Assembly (NCBI GenBank): GCA_002358955.1 | Contig: DEPV01000002.1 | Location: forward strand, 5,394-17,742 | Direction: 5' to 3' | Source of the DNA: Erysipelothrix sp. UBA3383 | GTDB lineage: Bacteria; Bacillota_I; Bacilli_A; Erysipelotrichales; Erysipelotrichaceae | Length of the DNA: 12,349 nt | Shown: positions 5,726 to 12,349 of the stretch, piece by piece | Numbering within the stretch: the first letter of the stretch is position 1 | Layout of the letters: every line of letters begins with the position of its first letter | Translations under genes and position numbers: made by a program | Notes under the pieces: generated by a model | Database searches by the model: none | Seen by the model: only the letters and a program-made list of their open reading frames with translations | What the model was told of the DNA's origin: nothing

Positions 5726-6934
5726 TTATAATTTTCTACTTAAAGAATCTTGTTCAGCGTAGTATTTTTCTAAGTTCTCATTGTTTGATGCTTTTGAAGC
5801 TTCAAGTTGTTCAATCTCTTCTTTATTGTTTTCTTGTTCTGCAACTGATAAAGCAGGATTGCGCAGTGCCTCAAGTTTAATATCAATCATGTCATTTAAG
5901 TTTTCTAGAGCTGAGATACGAACATCCAGACGTTCAACCTCTTCTTCCATAACATAACGGCGTGTTTCAAAATCACTTGCTTCTGCTGATTTAAAGCCTG
6001 TATAGAATGCATCTTGAGCCCCTTTGAAAGCACTCCATAATTTGGATTCATGAGCACGTCCACTGTGACCTAATGTTTTCCATTCTTCAAATAAAGCGTC
6101 CATTTCGGCACGTTTTTCTAAGAAGTTTGCTGCACTTAATAAAGCTTCCGCTTTTTCAACTAAAGCTTCTTTACCTTTACGTGCTTCATCGTATTGAGCA
6201 TTCAAAGCATCAAAGTGCACTTTTTGTGCTGCATAGAAGACTTGACGTTCATTGTTGAAAACTTCCCACAGTTGATCATCAAGATCACGACCTGCAAATC
6301 CAGCTTTCTTCCAACGGTTCATCAGTTCATTCATTTCACGTGATGTGTGTTTCCAATCGGTTGATCCAGAAATTTCTTTCACTTCTTCGATCAGTGCTTC
6401 TTTTAATGCTTTAGCTTGGCCACGAAGTTCATTCATTTCTTCGAAATGTCCTTTACGACGTTCAAAGAATACATCGTTTGCTGCACGGAATGCATTCCAT
6501 AGATCTTGATCTTGATCTTTTCCTGCAAATCCTGCTTCACGCCATTGCGTTTGTAAGTCTTTTAATTTATTAGCAGTATCACGGAAATTATTATTATCTT
6601 TTAACATTTCTGCTTGGTTTAATAAATCTTTTTTAATACGGTAAGCTTTTTCGATATTCTCTGAACGTGATTCATAAGTTTCAACTGCTTTTTCATAGCG
6701 AGCTACGACATCTTCAGCATCTACTGGAAGTTGTGTCCACTCTGCTTTAAGAGCCTTAAACTTATCATCATTAGGGTTACTCATCATGTCATAAATTTCT
6801 GAAATGATTTCATTTTGTCTGGATTGTTCGATCGAAGCGAGACTTTCCCACCCGAATTCCGAACGATTGCGACGTGGTCGGTACTCCGTTTCAATGTCCT
6901 CTACCAATTCTTCTTCATATTTATCTTCAATCAT
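5726..6934 (-). CDS. DUF349 domain repeat protein
   Basis: The 402-residue acidic protein is mostly helical and built from repeated DUF349 units. Three clear copies share the pattern W-x-x-x-G-x-x-G-(8 residues)-LW-x-x-F: QWREAGFAGKDQDQDLWNAF (about 131-150), RWKKAGFAGRDLDDQLWEVF (about 207-226) and EWKTLGHSGRAHESKLWSAF (about 285-304). The first two are followed by an FF/FY and a KxHF or KGHF segment. A more diverged copy may begin at AEWTQLPVDAED (about residue 64). The last 75 residues are a predicted coiled coil rich in Glu, Leu and Asn. No signal peptide, membrane segment or catalytic motif is seen. The biochemical role of the domain is not known to me with confidence, so no function is assigned. 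The gene has AAAGAGGTG upstream of its ATG, a single-gene layout and its own terminator. Confidence 0.88.
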   Translation of the reverse strand: MIEDKYEEELVEDIETEYRPRRNRSEFGWESLASIEQSRQNEIISEIYDMMSNPNDDKFKALKAEWTQLPVDAEDVVARYEKAVETYESRSENIEKAYRIKKDLLNQAEMLKDNNNFRDTANKLKDLQTQWREAGFAGKDQDQDLWNAFRAANDVFFERRKGHFEEMNELRGQAKALKEALIEEVKEISGSTDWKHTSREMNELMNRWKKAGFAGRDLDDQLWEVFNNERQVFYAAQKVHFDALNAQYDEARKGKEALVEKAEALLSAANFLEKRAEMDALFEEWKTLGHSGRAHESKLWSAFKGAQDAFYTGFKSAEASDFETRRYVMEEEVERLDVRISALENLNDMIDIKLEALRNPALSVAEQENNKEEIEQLEASKASNNENLEKYYAEQDSLSRKL

Positions 6935-6957
6935 ACAAACACCTCTTTCTCTTGTTC

Positions 6958-6987
6958 ATTTTACCACACATTTCCATCTTACACCAA
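6958..6987 (-). promoter_or_regulatory. Putative proximal promoter of the DUF349 gene
   Basis: On the minus strand TTGGTG (6982-6987) and TAAAAT (6958-6963), the latter with an upstream TGG extension, are separated by 18 bases. The -10 ends 23 bases before the start codon. Confidence 0.5.
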
Positions 6988-7081
6988 ATTTCTTTAGTTT
7001 CTAAGTCGCCTATGTCCTTTGTTAGCTGCTCTTTACAAGGTCTTGGGACTTCTTTAATGAAGCTTGTTTTTTATTGATGGA

Positions 7082-7110
7082 ATTGTACATCTTTATTAAA
7101 TTTACTACAA
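7082..7110 (-). promoter_or_regulatory. Putative distal promoter upstream of the DUF349 gene
   Basis: On the minus strand TTGTAG (7105-7110) and TACAAT (7082-7087) are separated by 17 bases. Transcription from here would carry a leader of about 140 bases before the DUF349 gene. No recognised riboswitch fold was seen in that leader. Confidence 0.45.
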
Positions 7111-7119
7111 GGCCTTAAT

Positions 7120-7153
7120 AAAAAAACTTACTACTTGGTTTTAAGCAGTAAGT
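7120..7153 (-). terminator. Terminator overlapping the end of the CstR-like gene
   Basis: On the minus strand ACTTACTGCTT and AAGTAGTAAGT pair over 11 bp (one G-U) around an AAAACC loop and run directly into seven T residues. The stop codon (7131-7133) is inside the 3' arm of the stem, so the last codons of the gene also form the terminator. Confidence 0.9.
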
Positions 7154-7370
7154 TGATTGCATCTTGGACTTGGGTTTCATCCTTAATGTCGATGCATTGC
7201 AGTAAGTTATTGACAGCGATAAGACCCATCGCCTTATCAACAGAGGAGCGTACAGCTGACATTTGGGTTAAGACATCATTACATGTCTCACCCTCTTCAA
7301 TCATGCGTATAATGGCTCCCAGTTGCCCTTGAGCACGTTTGAGTCTGTTGATCATGGGTTTGTTATTCAC
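7131..7370 (-). CDS. cstR: CsoR/FrmR-family repressor, CstR (persulfide-sensing) type
   Basis: This is a 79-residue all-helical repressor of the CsoR/RcnR/FrmR group (DUF156). The first helix INRLKRAQGQLGAIIRMIEEG is typical. Cysteines lie at C30 (GETCND) and C59 (NLLQC), the two conserved positions. The copper ligand histidine of CsoR, four residues before the second Cys, is Asn55 here. Cys pair plus Asn is the pattern of CstR, which forms disulfide or polysulfide links with reactive sulfur species and releases DNA, rather than binding Cu(I). The start is GTG at 7370, eight bases inside the rhodanese gene, with AAAGGA ten bases upstream; the next ATG (7355) has no ribosome site and would shorten helix 1. 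The context of two rhodanese-bearing genes and the operator at 9337-9354 supports autoregulation of a sulfur-stress operon. The sensing chemistry is inferred from residues. Confidence 0.88.
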   Translation of the reverse strand: MNNKPMINRLKRAQGQLGAIIRMIEEGETCNDVLTQMSAVRSSVDKAMGLIAVNNLLQCIDIKDETQVQDAINLLLKTK

Positions 7371-7665
7371 GGACTAACGGTCCTTTGTAAGCACCCATAC
7401 CACCCATGACATTGACAACATTGTAGCCCTTTTTAGCAAGCTTTTTGGAAGCTTGTTGGGAGCGTCCCCCACTTTGGCAAACGATGTAGTAAGTCTCATC
7501 TTTATTTAAGACTGCATCAGCTTTTCTTAAGCCTGATAAAGGCAGTAAGGTTGCCCCTTTAATGTGACCATTAGCAGTTTCAAAGGTTTCTCTAACATCT
7601 ACAATATTAAGTTTCTCACGATTCATTTTCGTTTGTAATTCTTGCATCATCATACTATTGTGCAT
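7363..7665 (-). CDS. Single-domain rhodanese (sulfurtransferase)
   Basis: The 100-residue protein is one rhodanese domain, which carries sulfane sulfur as a cysteine persulfide. Landmarks are LNIVDVRETFETANGHIKGATLLPL (the DVRE and H-I-x-G-A motifs), the active-site loop VCQSGGRS with the catalytic cysteine at C63, a helix QASKKLAKKGY, and the closing VMGGMGAYKGPL. No signal peptide is visible, so it should be cytoplasmic. The start at 7665 has AGGAGG eight bases upstream and overlaps the preceding gene by 11 bases; the frame is open further upstream to 7713 but without a ribosome site. Its end overlaps the repressor start by eight bases, so the three genes are translationally linked. It probably passes persulfide sulfur between the neighbouring enzymes or to unknown acceptors; specific partners are inferred. 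Confidence 0.92.
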   Translation of the reverse strand: MHNSMMMQELQTKMNREKLNIVDVRETFETANGHIKGATLLPLSGLRKADAVLNKDETYYIVCQSGGRSQQASKKLAKKGYNVVNVMGGMGAYKGPLVRE

Positions 7666-9310
7666 ATTCAATACCTCCTGGGTTTCCCATTTTATAAATT
7701 CCGATGGCACCATCCAGATTACGTACTTTGAATCCAGATTGTTTTAGAATGCGTTCTGCCATGTATGAACGCTGTCCTGAACGACAACTTACAATCACGT
7801 CTTTCTCAGGATTCAATTGTGTCAGTTGACAACGTAGATCATCCAGTGGAATGTTGATGAATCCCTTGATGTGACTACCTGCGTATTCTGCAGGTGTTGA
7901 GACATCAACCATTTGAACATCCGTCTCTTTAAGATCTTCAATCTCATACCACTGAACATTCTCAGATAAACCTTCAACAATATTACTTGCAGCATAGCCC
8001 AACATATTGACTGGGTCTTTTGCAGATCCAAATGGTGGTGCATAACTTAATTCTAATTCCATTAAATCTTCAACACTCATACCTGCTTTAATTGCAGTAG
8101 AGATAACATCCAATCGTTTATCAACACCCTCTTTACCAAAGACTTGTGCACCGTAGATTGTTCCATCTAGTTTATTAAAGATCATCTTTAATACTAGTGG
8201 TGTAGCATTTGGGAAGTATCCAGCGTGATTATTAGCACGTACGTGTACTGCTGCATAATCATAGCCCAGTGCTTGTACTTGACGTTCATTCAGTCCAGTA
8301 GATCCAATAGCACTATCAAACACTCGAACAATAGCAGTAGCTAGTGATCCTTTGTTTTTACGGTTTAATCCTGAAATCACATCGGCAACCTGACGTCCTT
8401 GACGGTTTGCTGGTGAAGCCAGAGCAATCATCGTATCTTCTTTTGTGATGATGTGTTTTGTTAAAGTAGCATCACCCACAGCATAGATATCTTTGATTGA
8501 TGTTTCATAATTCTCATCCACTAAGATACCATCACGGATTCCCAGTTTAATCCCAGCTTCCTTAGCCAGTGTACTTTCAGGTTGAACACCCACTGACATA
8601 ATAATGATATCTGCTTGAAGATCTGATCCATCTTCAAGTACTAAACCTGTTTCTGTAATTTGTGTTGCTGAATTATTCGTGATGACATCAACACCTTCTT
8701 GAGTGATGACATCTTGAATGAATGCTGCCATTTCAACATCCAGTGGTGGTAGTAAGTGTGGTGCTTTTTCAATGATGGTAACATCCATATCTAAAGCCTT
8801 TAAACTCTCCGCCATTTCAAGTCCAATAAAGCCAGCTCCAATAACAGCTGCAGTCTTGGGTTTGTTTGCTTCAATATAAGTTAGGATACGATCTGTATCA
8901 GGAACATTACGTAAGGTAAAGACATGCTTACTTTCTTCTAATCCTTTAATTGGTGGTACAAATGGTTTTGCACCAGGTGATAAAATCAGGTGATCATAAG
9001 ATAGTGCTTCTTCTTCACCATCTTGATTCTTAACCATCAGTGTTTTACTTTCCGCTAGAATCTTAATTGCTTCAGTCTCAACTCGAACATCCAATTGGAA
9101 TCGAGCTGCTAATTTCTCAGGTGTTTGTAGGATAAGTTCCTCACGCTCAATTATTTCCCCGGAAATATGATAAGGCAATCCACAGTTTGCAAACGAAACA
9201 TAAGGCCCTTTCTCCAGTACAATAATATTCATATTTTCATTCAAACGTCGTAAGCGTGTTGCAGCAGACATGCCACCTGCAACCCCTCCAACAATAATCG
9301 TAGTTTTCAT
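7655..9310 (-). CDS. CoA-disulfide reductase fused to a rhodanese domain (CoADR-RHD)
   Basis: The 551-residue flavoenzyme belongs to the class of NAD(P)H-dependent disulfide reductases with a single active-site cysteine. FAD binding is shown by TIIVGGVAGGMSAA at the N-terminus and IYAVGDAT later; NAD(P)H binding by VIGAGFIGLEMAESL. The cysteine C43 lies in SFANCGLPY, the CoADR position. The dimerisation domain includes AGYFPNATPLVLK and the active-site tyrosine segment SYAPPFGSAKDPVN. Residues from about 460 onward form a rhodanese domain with MVDVSTPAEYAGSHIKGFINIPL and loop VSCRSGQRS, catalytic C509. CoADR-RHD enzymes reduce CoA disulfide and CoA persulfide or polysulfide, so this may protect low-molecular-weight thiols. 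The start at 9310 is chosen because GGAGGA precedes it and MKTTIIVGG begins the fold; the upstream extension to 9379 would run through the operator. First gene of the CstR-type operon. Confidence 0.94.
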   Translation of the reverse strand: MKTTIIVGGVAGGMSAATRLRRLNENMNIIVLEKGPYVSFANCGLPYHISGEIIEREELILQTPEKLAARFQLDVRVETEAIKILAESKTLMVKNQDGEEEALSYDHLILSPGAKPFVPPIKGLEESKHVFTLRNVPDTDRILTYIEANKPKTAAVIGAGFIGLEMAESLKALDMDVTIIEKAPHLLPPLDVEMAAFIQDVITQEGVDVITNNSATQITETGLVLEDGSDLQADIIIMSVGVQPESTLAKEAGIKLGIRDGILVDENYETSIKDIYAVGDATLTKHIITKEDTMIALASPANRQGRQVADVISGLNRKNKGSLATAIVRVFDSAIGSTGLNERQVQALGYDYAAVHVRANNHAGYFPNATPLVLKMIFNKLDGTIYGAQVFGKEGVDKRLDVISTAIKAGMSVEDLMELELSYAPPFGSAKDPVNMLGYAASNIVEGLSENVQWYEIEDLKETDVQMVDVSTPAEYAGSHIKGFINIPLDDLRCQLTQLNPEKDVIVSCRSGQRSYMAERILKQSGFKVRNLDGAIGIYKMGNPGGIEYAQ

Positions 9311-9334
9311 AAGTCTATTCCTCCGTCTGGTATT

Positions 9335-9340
9335 AATATA
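9335..9340 (-). promoter_or_regulatory. Putative -10 box of the CoADR-rhodanese operon
   Basis: TATATT on the minus strand lies partly inside the operator palindrome, with a weak -35 candidate TAGAAA at 17 bases. The leader would be about 18 bases and retain the ribosome site. Confidence 0.5.
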
Positions 9341-9354
9341 CCCCATGGGGTATA
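9337..9354. promoter_or_regulatory. CsoR/CstR-type operator palindrome
   Basis: TATACCCCATGGGGTATA is a perfect 18-bp palindrome with the C-tract/G-tract layout (TACCCC..GGGGTA) known for CsoR-family operators. It overlaps the -10 and spacer of the operon that ends with the CstR-like gene, so binding would block RNA polymerase. Assignment to that repressor is an inference from family and position. Confidence 0.85.
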
Positions 9355-9365
9355 CGATTTCTAGC

Positions 9366-9389
9366 AAAATGCACCACAATCGTGGTGCA
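9366..9389 (-). terminator. Terminator after ktrA
   Basis: On the minus strand TGCACCAC and GTGGTGCA form an 8-bp perfect stem with a GATT loop followed by four T residues. The T-tract is short, so termination may be partial. It sits 11 bases past the ktrA stop and just upstream of the CoADR operator. Read on the plus strand it is followed by CTTATTTTT. Confidence 0.75.
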
Positions 9390-9400
9390 CTTATTTTTAA

Positions 9401-10063
9401 TTAGTTATCTTTGTTTTCAAATTCCTCAAGATCATCACTATCAGCCAAGACCACAAAGAGGTCTCCTTCCTTAGTAATACGATCTGGAGCAATGCGTGTT
9501 TCCATATGGGAACTACCATCTTCTTTAATTGCTAATACATTGAATCCATAACGGTTACGGATATCAATATCATCCAGTGTCTGTCCAATCCATGCTTTAA
9601 TAGCATGAATCTCAACAATGTTGTAACGATCATCGATTGCTAAACTATCAATCACACTGTGTTTTGCAATCTCATTAGCAACACGTTTCCCCATCTCAAT
9701 TTCAGGTAGGAGTACCTTATCAGCACCTACTTTTTTTAGAACTTCAACATAATCCATGTTTTTAGTTTTAACTATGACTTGTTTAATGTTGAGTTTCTTT
9801 AAATTAAGAATGGCTAAAACGGATGTTTCAAGTTTCTCACCCGATGCAATAACTGCAACATCACAGCCATCAACACCAGCTGCCATCAGATGTTCCATCT
9901 TGGTATAATCACCCTTAACAACATGTTCAACATATTCCATCACTTCATCCACACGTTCCATCTTGGAATCAATCGCAATCACATCCACACCTTGCAGTGC
10001 TAAAGTTTTTGCTACGGATGCTCCAAATAATCCTAATCCTAAAACAGCTACTGTTTTTTTCAT
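9401..10063 (-). CDS. ktrA: KtrA-type RCK gating subunit of potassium uptake system
   Basis: The 220-residue cytoplasmic protein forms a ring that gates the KtrB potassium channel. The N-terminal RCK_N Rossmann domain shows VAVLGLGLFGASVAKTL (glycine-rich nucleotide loop), the acid D32 at the end of strand 2 (VIAID), a GDYTK segment, and CDVAVIASGEKLETS. The RCK_C domain (about 135-215) includes IVEIHAIKAWIGQTLDDIDIRNRYGFNVLAI and ends with GDLFVVLADSDDLEEF. In Firmicutes the N-domain binds ATP/ADP and the C-domain can bind c-di-AMP, which closes the channel; the nucleotide residues here are consistent with this, but c-di-AMP binding is not proven by sequence. The ATG follows AGGAGC, and ktrB ends eight bases upstream. 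The C-terminal tail is acidic. Confidence 0.95.
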   Translation of the reverse strand: MKKTVAVLGLGLFGASVAKTLALQGVDVIAIDSKMERVDEVMEYVEHVVKGDYTKMEHLMAAGVDGCDVAVIASGEKLETSVLAILNLKKLNIKQVIVKTKNMDYVEVLKKVGADKVLLPEIEMGKRVANEIAKHSVIDSLAIDDRYNIVEIHAIKAWIGQTLDDIDIRNRYGFNVLAIKEDGSSHMETRIAPDRITKEGDLFVVLADSDDLEEFENKDN

Positions 10064-10071
10064 TTTTGCTC

Positions 10072-11412
10072 CTATCCTACCAGAATACTTCCCTCAGGGT
10101 ACTTGATGGTTTCCTCTTTCTCTTGGGTGTGTCCACTGACACTCATAAAGAAGGTTAAAAGCCCAATTCGCCCTGCAAACATTACAACAATCAGTACCAA
10201 CTTACCAATCAGTGATAAGTGTGGTGTAAGACCCATGGTTAAACCCACAGTTCCAAAACAAGAAATGACTTCCATCAGAATGTATTCCATTCCAAATCCT
10301 GCGGGTATCACTTCGGTAATCATTAAGATCATACTTGCACCAATTACCAATAAGATTCCAAAGAAGATAATCATAAATGACTTAACAATCTTATCTTTAG
10401 GAATCGAGCGGTTGCGATAGTGTGTATCTTCTCCTAAAAACTTCGCTTTTAAATACAAGAACACACTGGCAACAGAGGTAACCTTAACACCACCCCCTGT
10501 TGAACCGGATGATGCTCCTACAAACATAAGAATCAGGGTTAGAAAGATTCCCATGGGTGATATCAGAGCATAGTTCACATTGGCATACCCTGCAGTACGC
10601 GGTGTAATAGCCAAGAATAAAGTATTGCTTAAATGATCAAGAAACCCTAAATGTGCAAAGGTTCCTGCGCGTGACTCACTAATCCAAAATAAGAAAAAGG
10701 ATGCCACTAAAATCGACCCGGTAGTAACCAGGGTAATGCGTGTATGCAAGAGTAATTTTTTATCCTTGCGATAACTCAGTAGATCGCGCCATACGATAAA
10801 TCCCAATCCACCAAAGAAAATCAAACCACCAATGGTAAGTAATACCAGTGGGTTGGTTTGAAATCCCTCCAGTGAGTTTCCAAATAAGTCAAAGCCTGCA
10901 TTACAAAATGCAGAAATCGCATGAAATACCGAAAAATAAATCGCTTTTAAAAATCCATAACGGGGAATAAAATCAATCGATAAAATCATGGCTCCTATCA
11001 TTTGGACACTGATAGAAAATTTAATAATATAACGTATCAATCGTTGTGCATCAGACACCGAATCAGAGTTGATTGCATCTGCTACAGTACGTCGTTGGTA
11101 ATGATTCAGCTTCTTTCCAAAAAATAAAGAAAGAAGCACAATCACACTCATAAAACCAAGCCCACCAATTTCAATCAACAGAATGATTACAGTCTTACCA
11201 AAGTAAGTCCAATGTGCTGCTGTGTTCAGGGTTACTTGACCCGTCACACAAACTGCAGAGGTTGCTGTAAACAGTGCATCAATAAATGGTGTTATGGTCC
11301 CACTTTGACTGGCAATGGGTAGCATCAGCAACAGTGTTCCAATCAGGATGACACTTGCAAAGCCTACTGCCAATAAATGGGGAATGGATAGTCTTCTTCT
11401 TTTTAAATTCAT
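10072..11412 (-). CDS. ktrB: KtrB potassium transporter (TrkH/KtrB family membrane subunit)
   Basis: The 446-residue integral membrane protein consists of four fused M1-P-M2 channel-like repeats. The four selectivity-filter loops are visible in order: TSAVCVTGQ, SAFCNAGFD, TPRTAGYAN and SCFGTVGLT, each with its central glycine. Between the third and fourth filters, the segment VGASSGSTGGGVKVTS matches the glycine-rich intramembrane gate loop of KtrB. It admits K+ (Na+-stimulated in studied relatives) when KtrA is open. Start 11412 overlaps the atpC stop by four bases (ATGA), with only a weak GAAGA-type ribosome site, suggesting translational coupling to atpC. No promoter or terminator separates it from the ATP synthase genes. 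The length is normal for the family. Confidence 0.95.
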   Translation of the reverse strand: MNLKRRRLSIPHLLAVGFASVILIGTLLLMLPIASQSGTITPFIDALFTATSAVCVTGQVTLNTAAHWTYFGKTVIILLIEIGGLGFMSVIVLLSLFFGKKLNHYQRRTVADAINSDSVSDAQRLIRYIIKFSISVQMIGAMILSIDFIPRYGFLKAIYFSVFHAISAFCNAGFDLFGNSLEGFQTNPLVLLTIGGLIFFGGLGFIVWRDLLSYRKDKKLLLHTRITLVTTGSILVASFFLFWISESRAGTFAHLGFLDHLSNTLFLAITPRTAGYANVNYALISPMGIFLTLILMFVGASSGSTGGGVKVTSVASVFLYLKAKFLGEDTHYRNRSIPKDKIVKSFMIIFFGILLVIGASMILMITEVIPAGFGMEYILMEVISCFGTVGLTMGLTPHLSLIGKLVLIVVMFAGRIGLLTFFMSVSGHTQEKEETIKYPEGSILVG

Positions 11413-11798
11413 TCTTCTAGTCTCAGTCTCTCAATAGCACGTCTTAGTGCTGCCTCAGCCCTAATTAAATCCACAGAATCTTGTTTGTTCTCAATACGGT
11501 TTAGAGCACGCTGACGCGCTTTTTCAGCACGTACAAAGTCAATCTTATCTTCACGCTCAATAACAGTAACCATCAGGTTCGCAACATTTTTTTCAAATGT
11601 TAAAATGCCATCAAATGCAAAGTAGCGATTTTCTTTTTGTCCGTCTCTAATTTCAAGAACGCCCAAATCTGTAGGCATAACTAAGGGCATGTGATTTGGT
11701 AAGAGGGTGCGACGCCCATCAATACTTTTAATATTAATGGACGACACATCATTATCATAATAAATGCCTTCAGGTGTTAATATCCTTAATCGGAACAT
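11409..11798 (-). CDS. atpC: ATP synthase F1 subunit epsilon
   Basis: The 129-residue product is the epsilon subunit, part of the central stalk of F1Fo ATP synthase and an internal inhibitor of ATP hydrolysis. Residues 1-85 are the beta-sandwich domain (FRLRILTPEGIYYDNDV, GRRTLLPNHMPLVMPTDLGVLEIRDG, YFAFDGILTFEKNVANLMVTVIE). Residues 88-129 form the two-helix hairpin (RAEKARQRALNRI and LIRAEAALRRAIERLRLEE). The start codon overlaps the atpD stop by one base (TAATG), the usual tight beta-epsilon arrangement. It would normally be the last gene of the atp operon, but here ktrB follows with a four-base overlap. Confidence 0.96.
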   Translation of the reverse strand: MFRLRILTPEGIYYDNDVSSINIKSIDGRRTLLPNHMPLVMPTDLGVLEIRDGQKENRYFAFDGILTFEKNVANLMVTVIEREDKIDFVRAEKARQRALNRIENKQDSVDLIRAEAALRRAIERLRLEE

Positions 11799-12349
11799 TA
11801 CTTAAGACCTTCTGCCTTTTTTAAAACATCATCGATGGTTGCACAGAACAAGAATGCTTGTTCTGGGATATGATCCACTTCACCATCAAGGATCATTTTA
11901 AAACTACGAATGGTTTCTTTGATTGGAACATACGACCCAGGAATTCCTGAGAATGTTTCCGCAACAAAGAAGGGTTGTGATAGGAAGTTACGAACACGAC
12001 GTGCACGGTTAACCGCGATCTTATCGTCATCACTTAACTCATCCATCCCTAAGATTGCAATGATATCTTGCAGATCTTTATATTTTTGTAAAATGTTTTG
12101 AACTCCAAGTGCTACTTCAACATGTTCCTTACCAACGATATCTTCGCTTAGTAGAGTCGATGTTGATGCTAGTGGATCTACCGCCGGGTAAATCCCTAAA
12201 GCAGCAATGTTACGGTCTAAAACAGTTTGTGCATCAAGGTGAGTAAATGTAATCGCAGCAGCTGGGTCCGTTAGGTCATCCGCTGGTACATAAATCGCTT
12301 GAATGGATGTAATGGATCCTGTTTTCGTCGATGTAATACGCTCTTGTAA
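11798..12349 (-). CDS. atpD: ATP synthase F1 subunit beta, C-terminal part (cut by window edge)
   Basis: The 183 C-terminal residues of the catalytic beta subunit are present; the rest lies beyond the window's right end. The frame is open from 12349: LQERITSTKTGSITSIQAIY, the VPADDLTDPAAA region, THLDAQTVLDRNIAALGIYPAVDPLAST (adenine-pocket region), GVQNILQKYKDLQDIIAILG, and DELSDDD, the counterpart of the DELSEED lever that contacts gamma and epsilon. It continues through RARRVRNFLSQPFFVAETFSGIPG to DHIPEQAFLFCATIDDVLKKAEGLK. These match canonical bacterial beta subunits, not V/A-type subunits. The Walker A and B motifs are not in the window. The only change noted is the conservative DELSDDD in place of DELSEED. 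Confidence 0.97.
   Translation of the reverse strand, partial: LQERITSTKTGSITSIQAIYVPADDLTDPAAAITFTHLDAQTVLDRNIAALGIYPAVDPLASTSTLLSEDIVGKEHVEVALGVQNILQKYKDLQDIIAILGMDELSDDDKIAVNRARRVRNFLSQPFFVAETFSGIPGSYVPIKETIRSFKMILDGEVDHIPEQAFLFCATIDDVLKKAEGLK

Noticed and set aside
6927..6977. Possible 16-codon upstream ORF on the minus strand overlapping the DUF349 start
   Set aside because: It has no ribosome binding site and no recognisable leader-peptide features.
6804..7077. Three overlapping plus-strand open frames upstream of the DUF349 gene
   Set aside because: They overlap the DUF349 start region and its promoters, and show Phe/Ser/Leu-rich composition without ribosome sites, as expected for reverse-strand readings of AT-rich DNA.
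1..12349. CRISPR arrays, toxin-antitoxin pairs, restriction systems, insertion sequences
   Set aside because: No spaced direct repeats, paired small genes, nuclease/methylase motifs or transposase genes were seen; apart from the recombinase remnant, the window is core chromosomal content.

Overview
The window comes from the chromosome of a low-GC Gram-positive bacterium. The evidence is AT-rich DNA, strong AGGAGG-type ribosome binding sites, sigma-A-like promoters, tRNA genes with encoded CCA ends, a LiaF-like protein, KtrAB, and a CstR-type regulator. The gene mix would fit the Erysipelotrichia (for example Erysipelothrix), but that placement is an inference from general resemblance and has not been tested. 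Most genes lie on the minus strand, so reading the window right to left follows transcription.

Right end (12349 to about 9366, minus): the 3' part of the F1Fo ATP synthase operon (atpD partial, atpC) runs without a gap into ktrB and ktrA, a potassium uptake channel and its gating subunit. A hairpin closes this unit. Next (9355 to 7120, minus) is a compact sulfur-stress operon: a CoA-disulfide reductase fused to a rhodanese domain, a single-domain rhodanese, and a CstR/CsoR-family repressor with the cysteine/asparagine pattern of persulfide sensors. All three genes overlap. A perfect 18-bp palindrome in the promoter is the likely operator, and the terminator hairpin overlaps the repressor's stop codon.

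Middle (7110 to 3000): a DUF349 repeat protein (minus), a tRNA-Ser(GGA) with its own promoter and terminator (plus), a Cof-type HAD phosphatase (plus) divergent from a 6-phosphogluconolactonase-like beta-propeller protein (minus), and a DJ-1/PfpI protein (plus) divergent from endonuclease IV (minus). The last pair appears to use back-to-back promoters whose -35 elements overlap.

Left end (2955 to 1, minus): after nfo comes a two-gene unit encoding a LytTR DNA-binding protein and a four-helix LiaF-like membrane protein, with a long inverted repeat at its promoter. A tRNA-Leu(UAG) with a clean terminator follows, then a decayed large serine recombinase with an in-frame stop, a frameshift and missing ends, which is the only trace of mobile DNA here.

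Most of the window is ordinary housekeeping sequence. The parts most worth a second look are the CstR-type operon and its operator, the LytTR/LiaF-like pair with its inverted repeat, and the fusion of ktrBA to the ATP synthase operon. I see no clear sign of an undescribed defence or mobile system.
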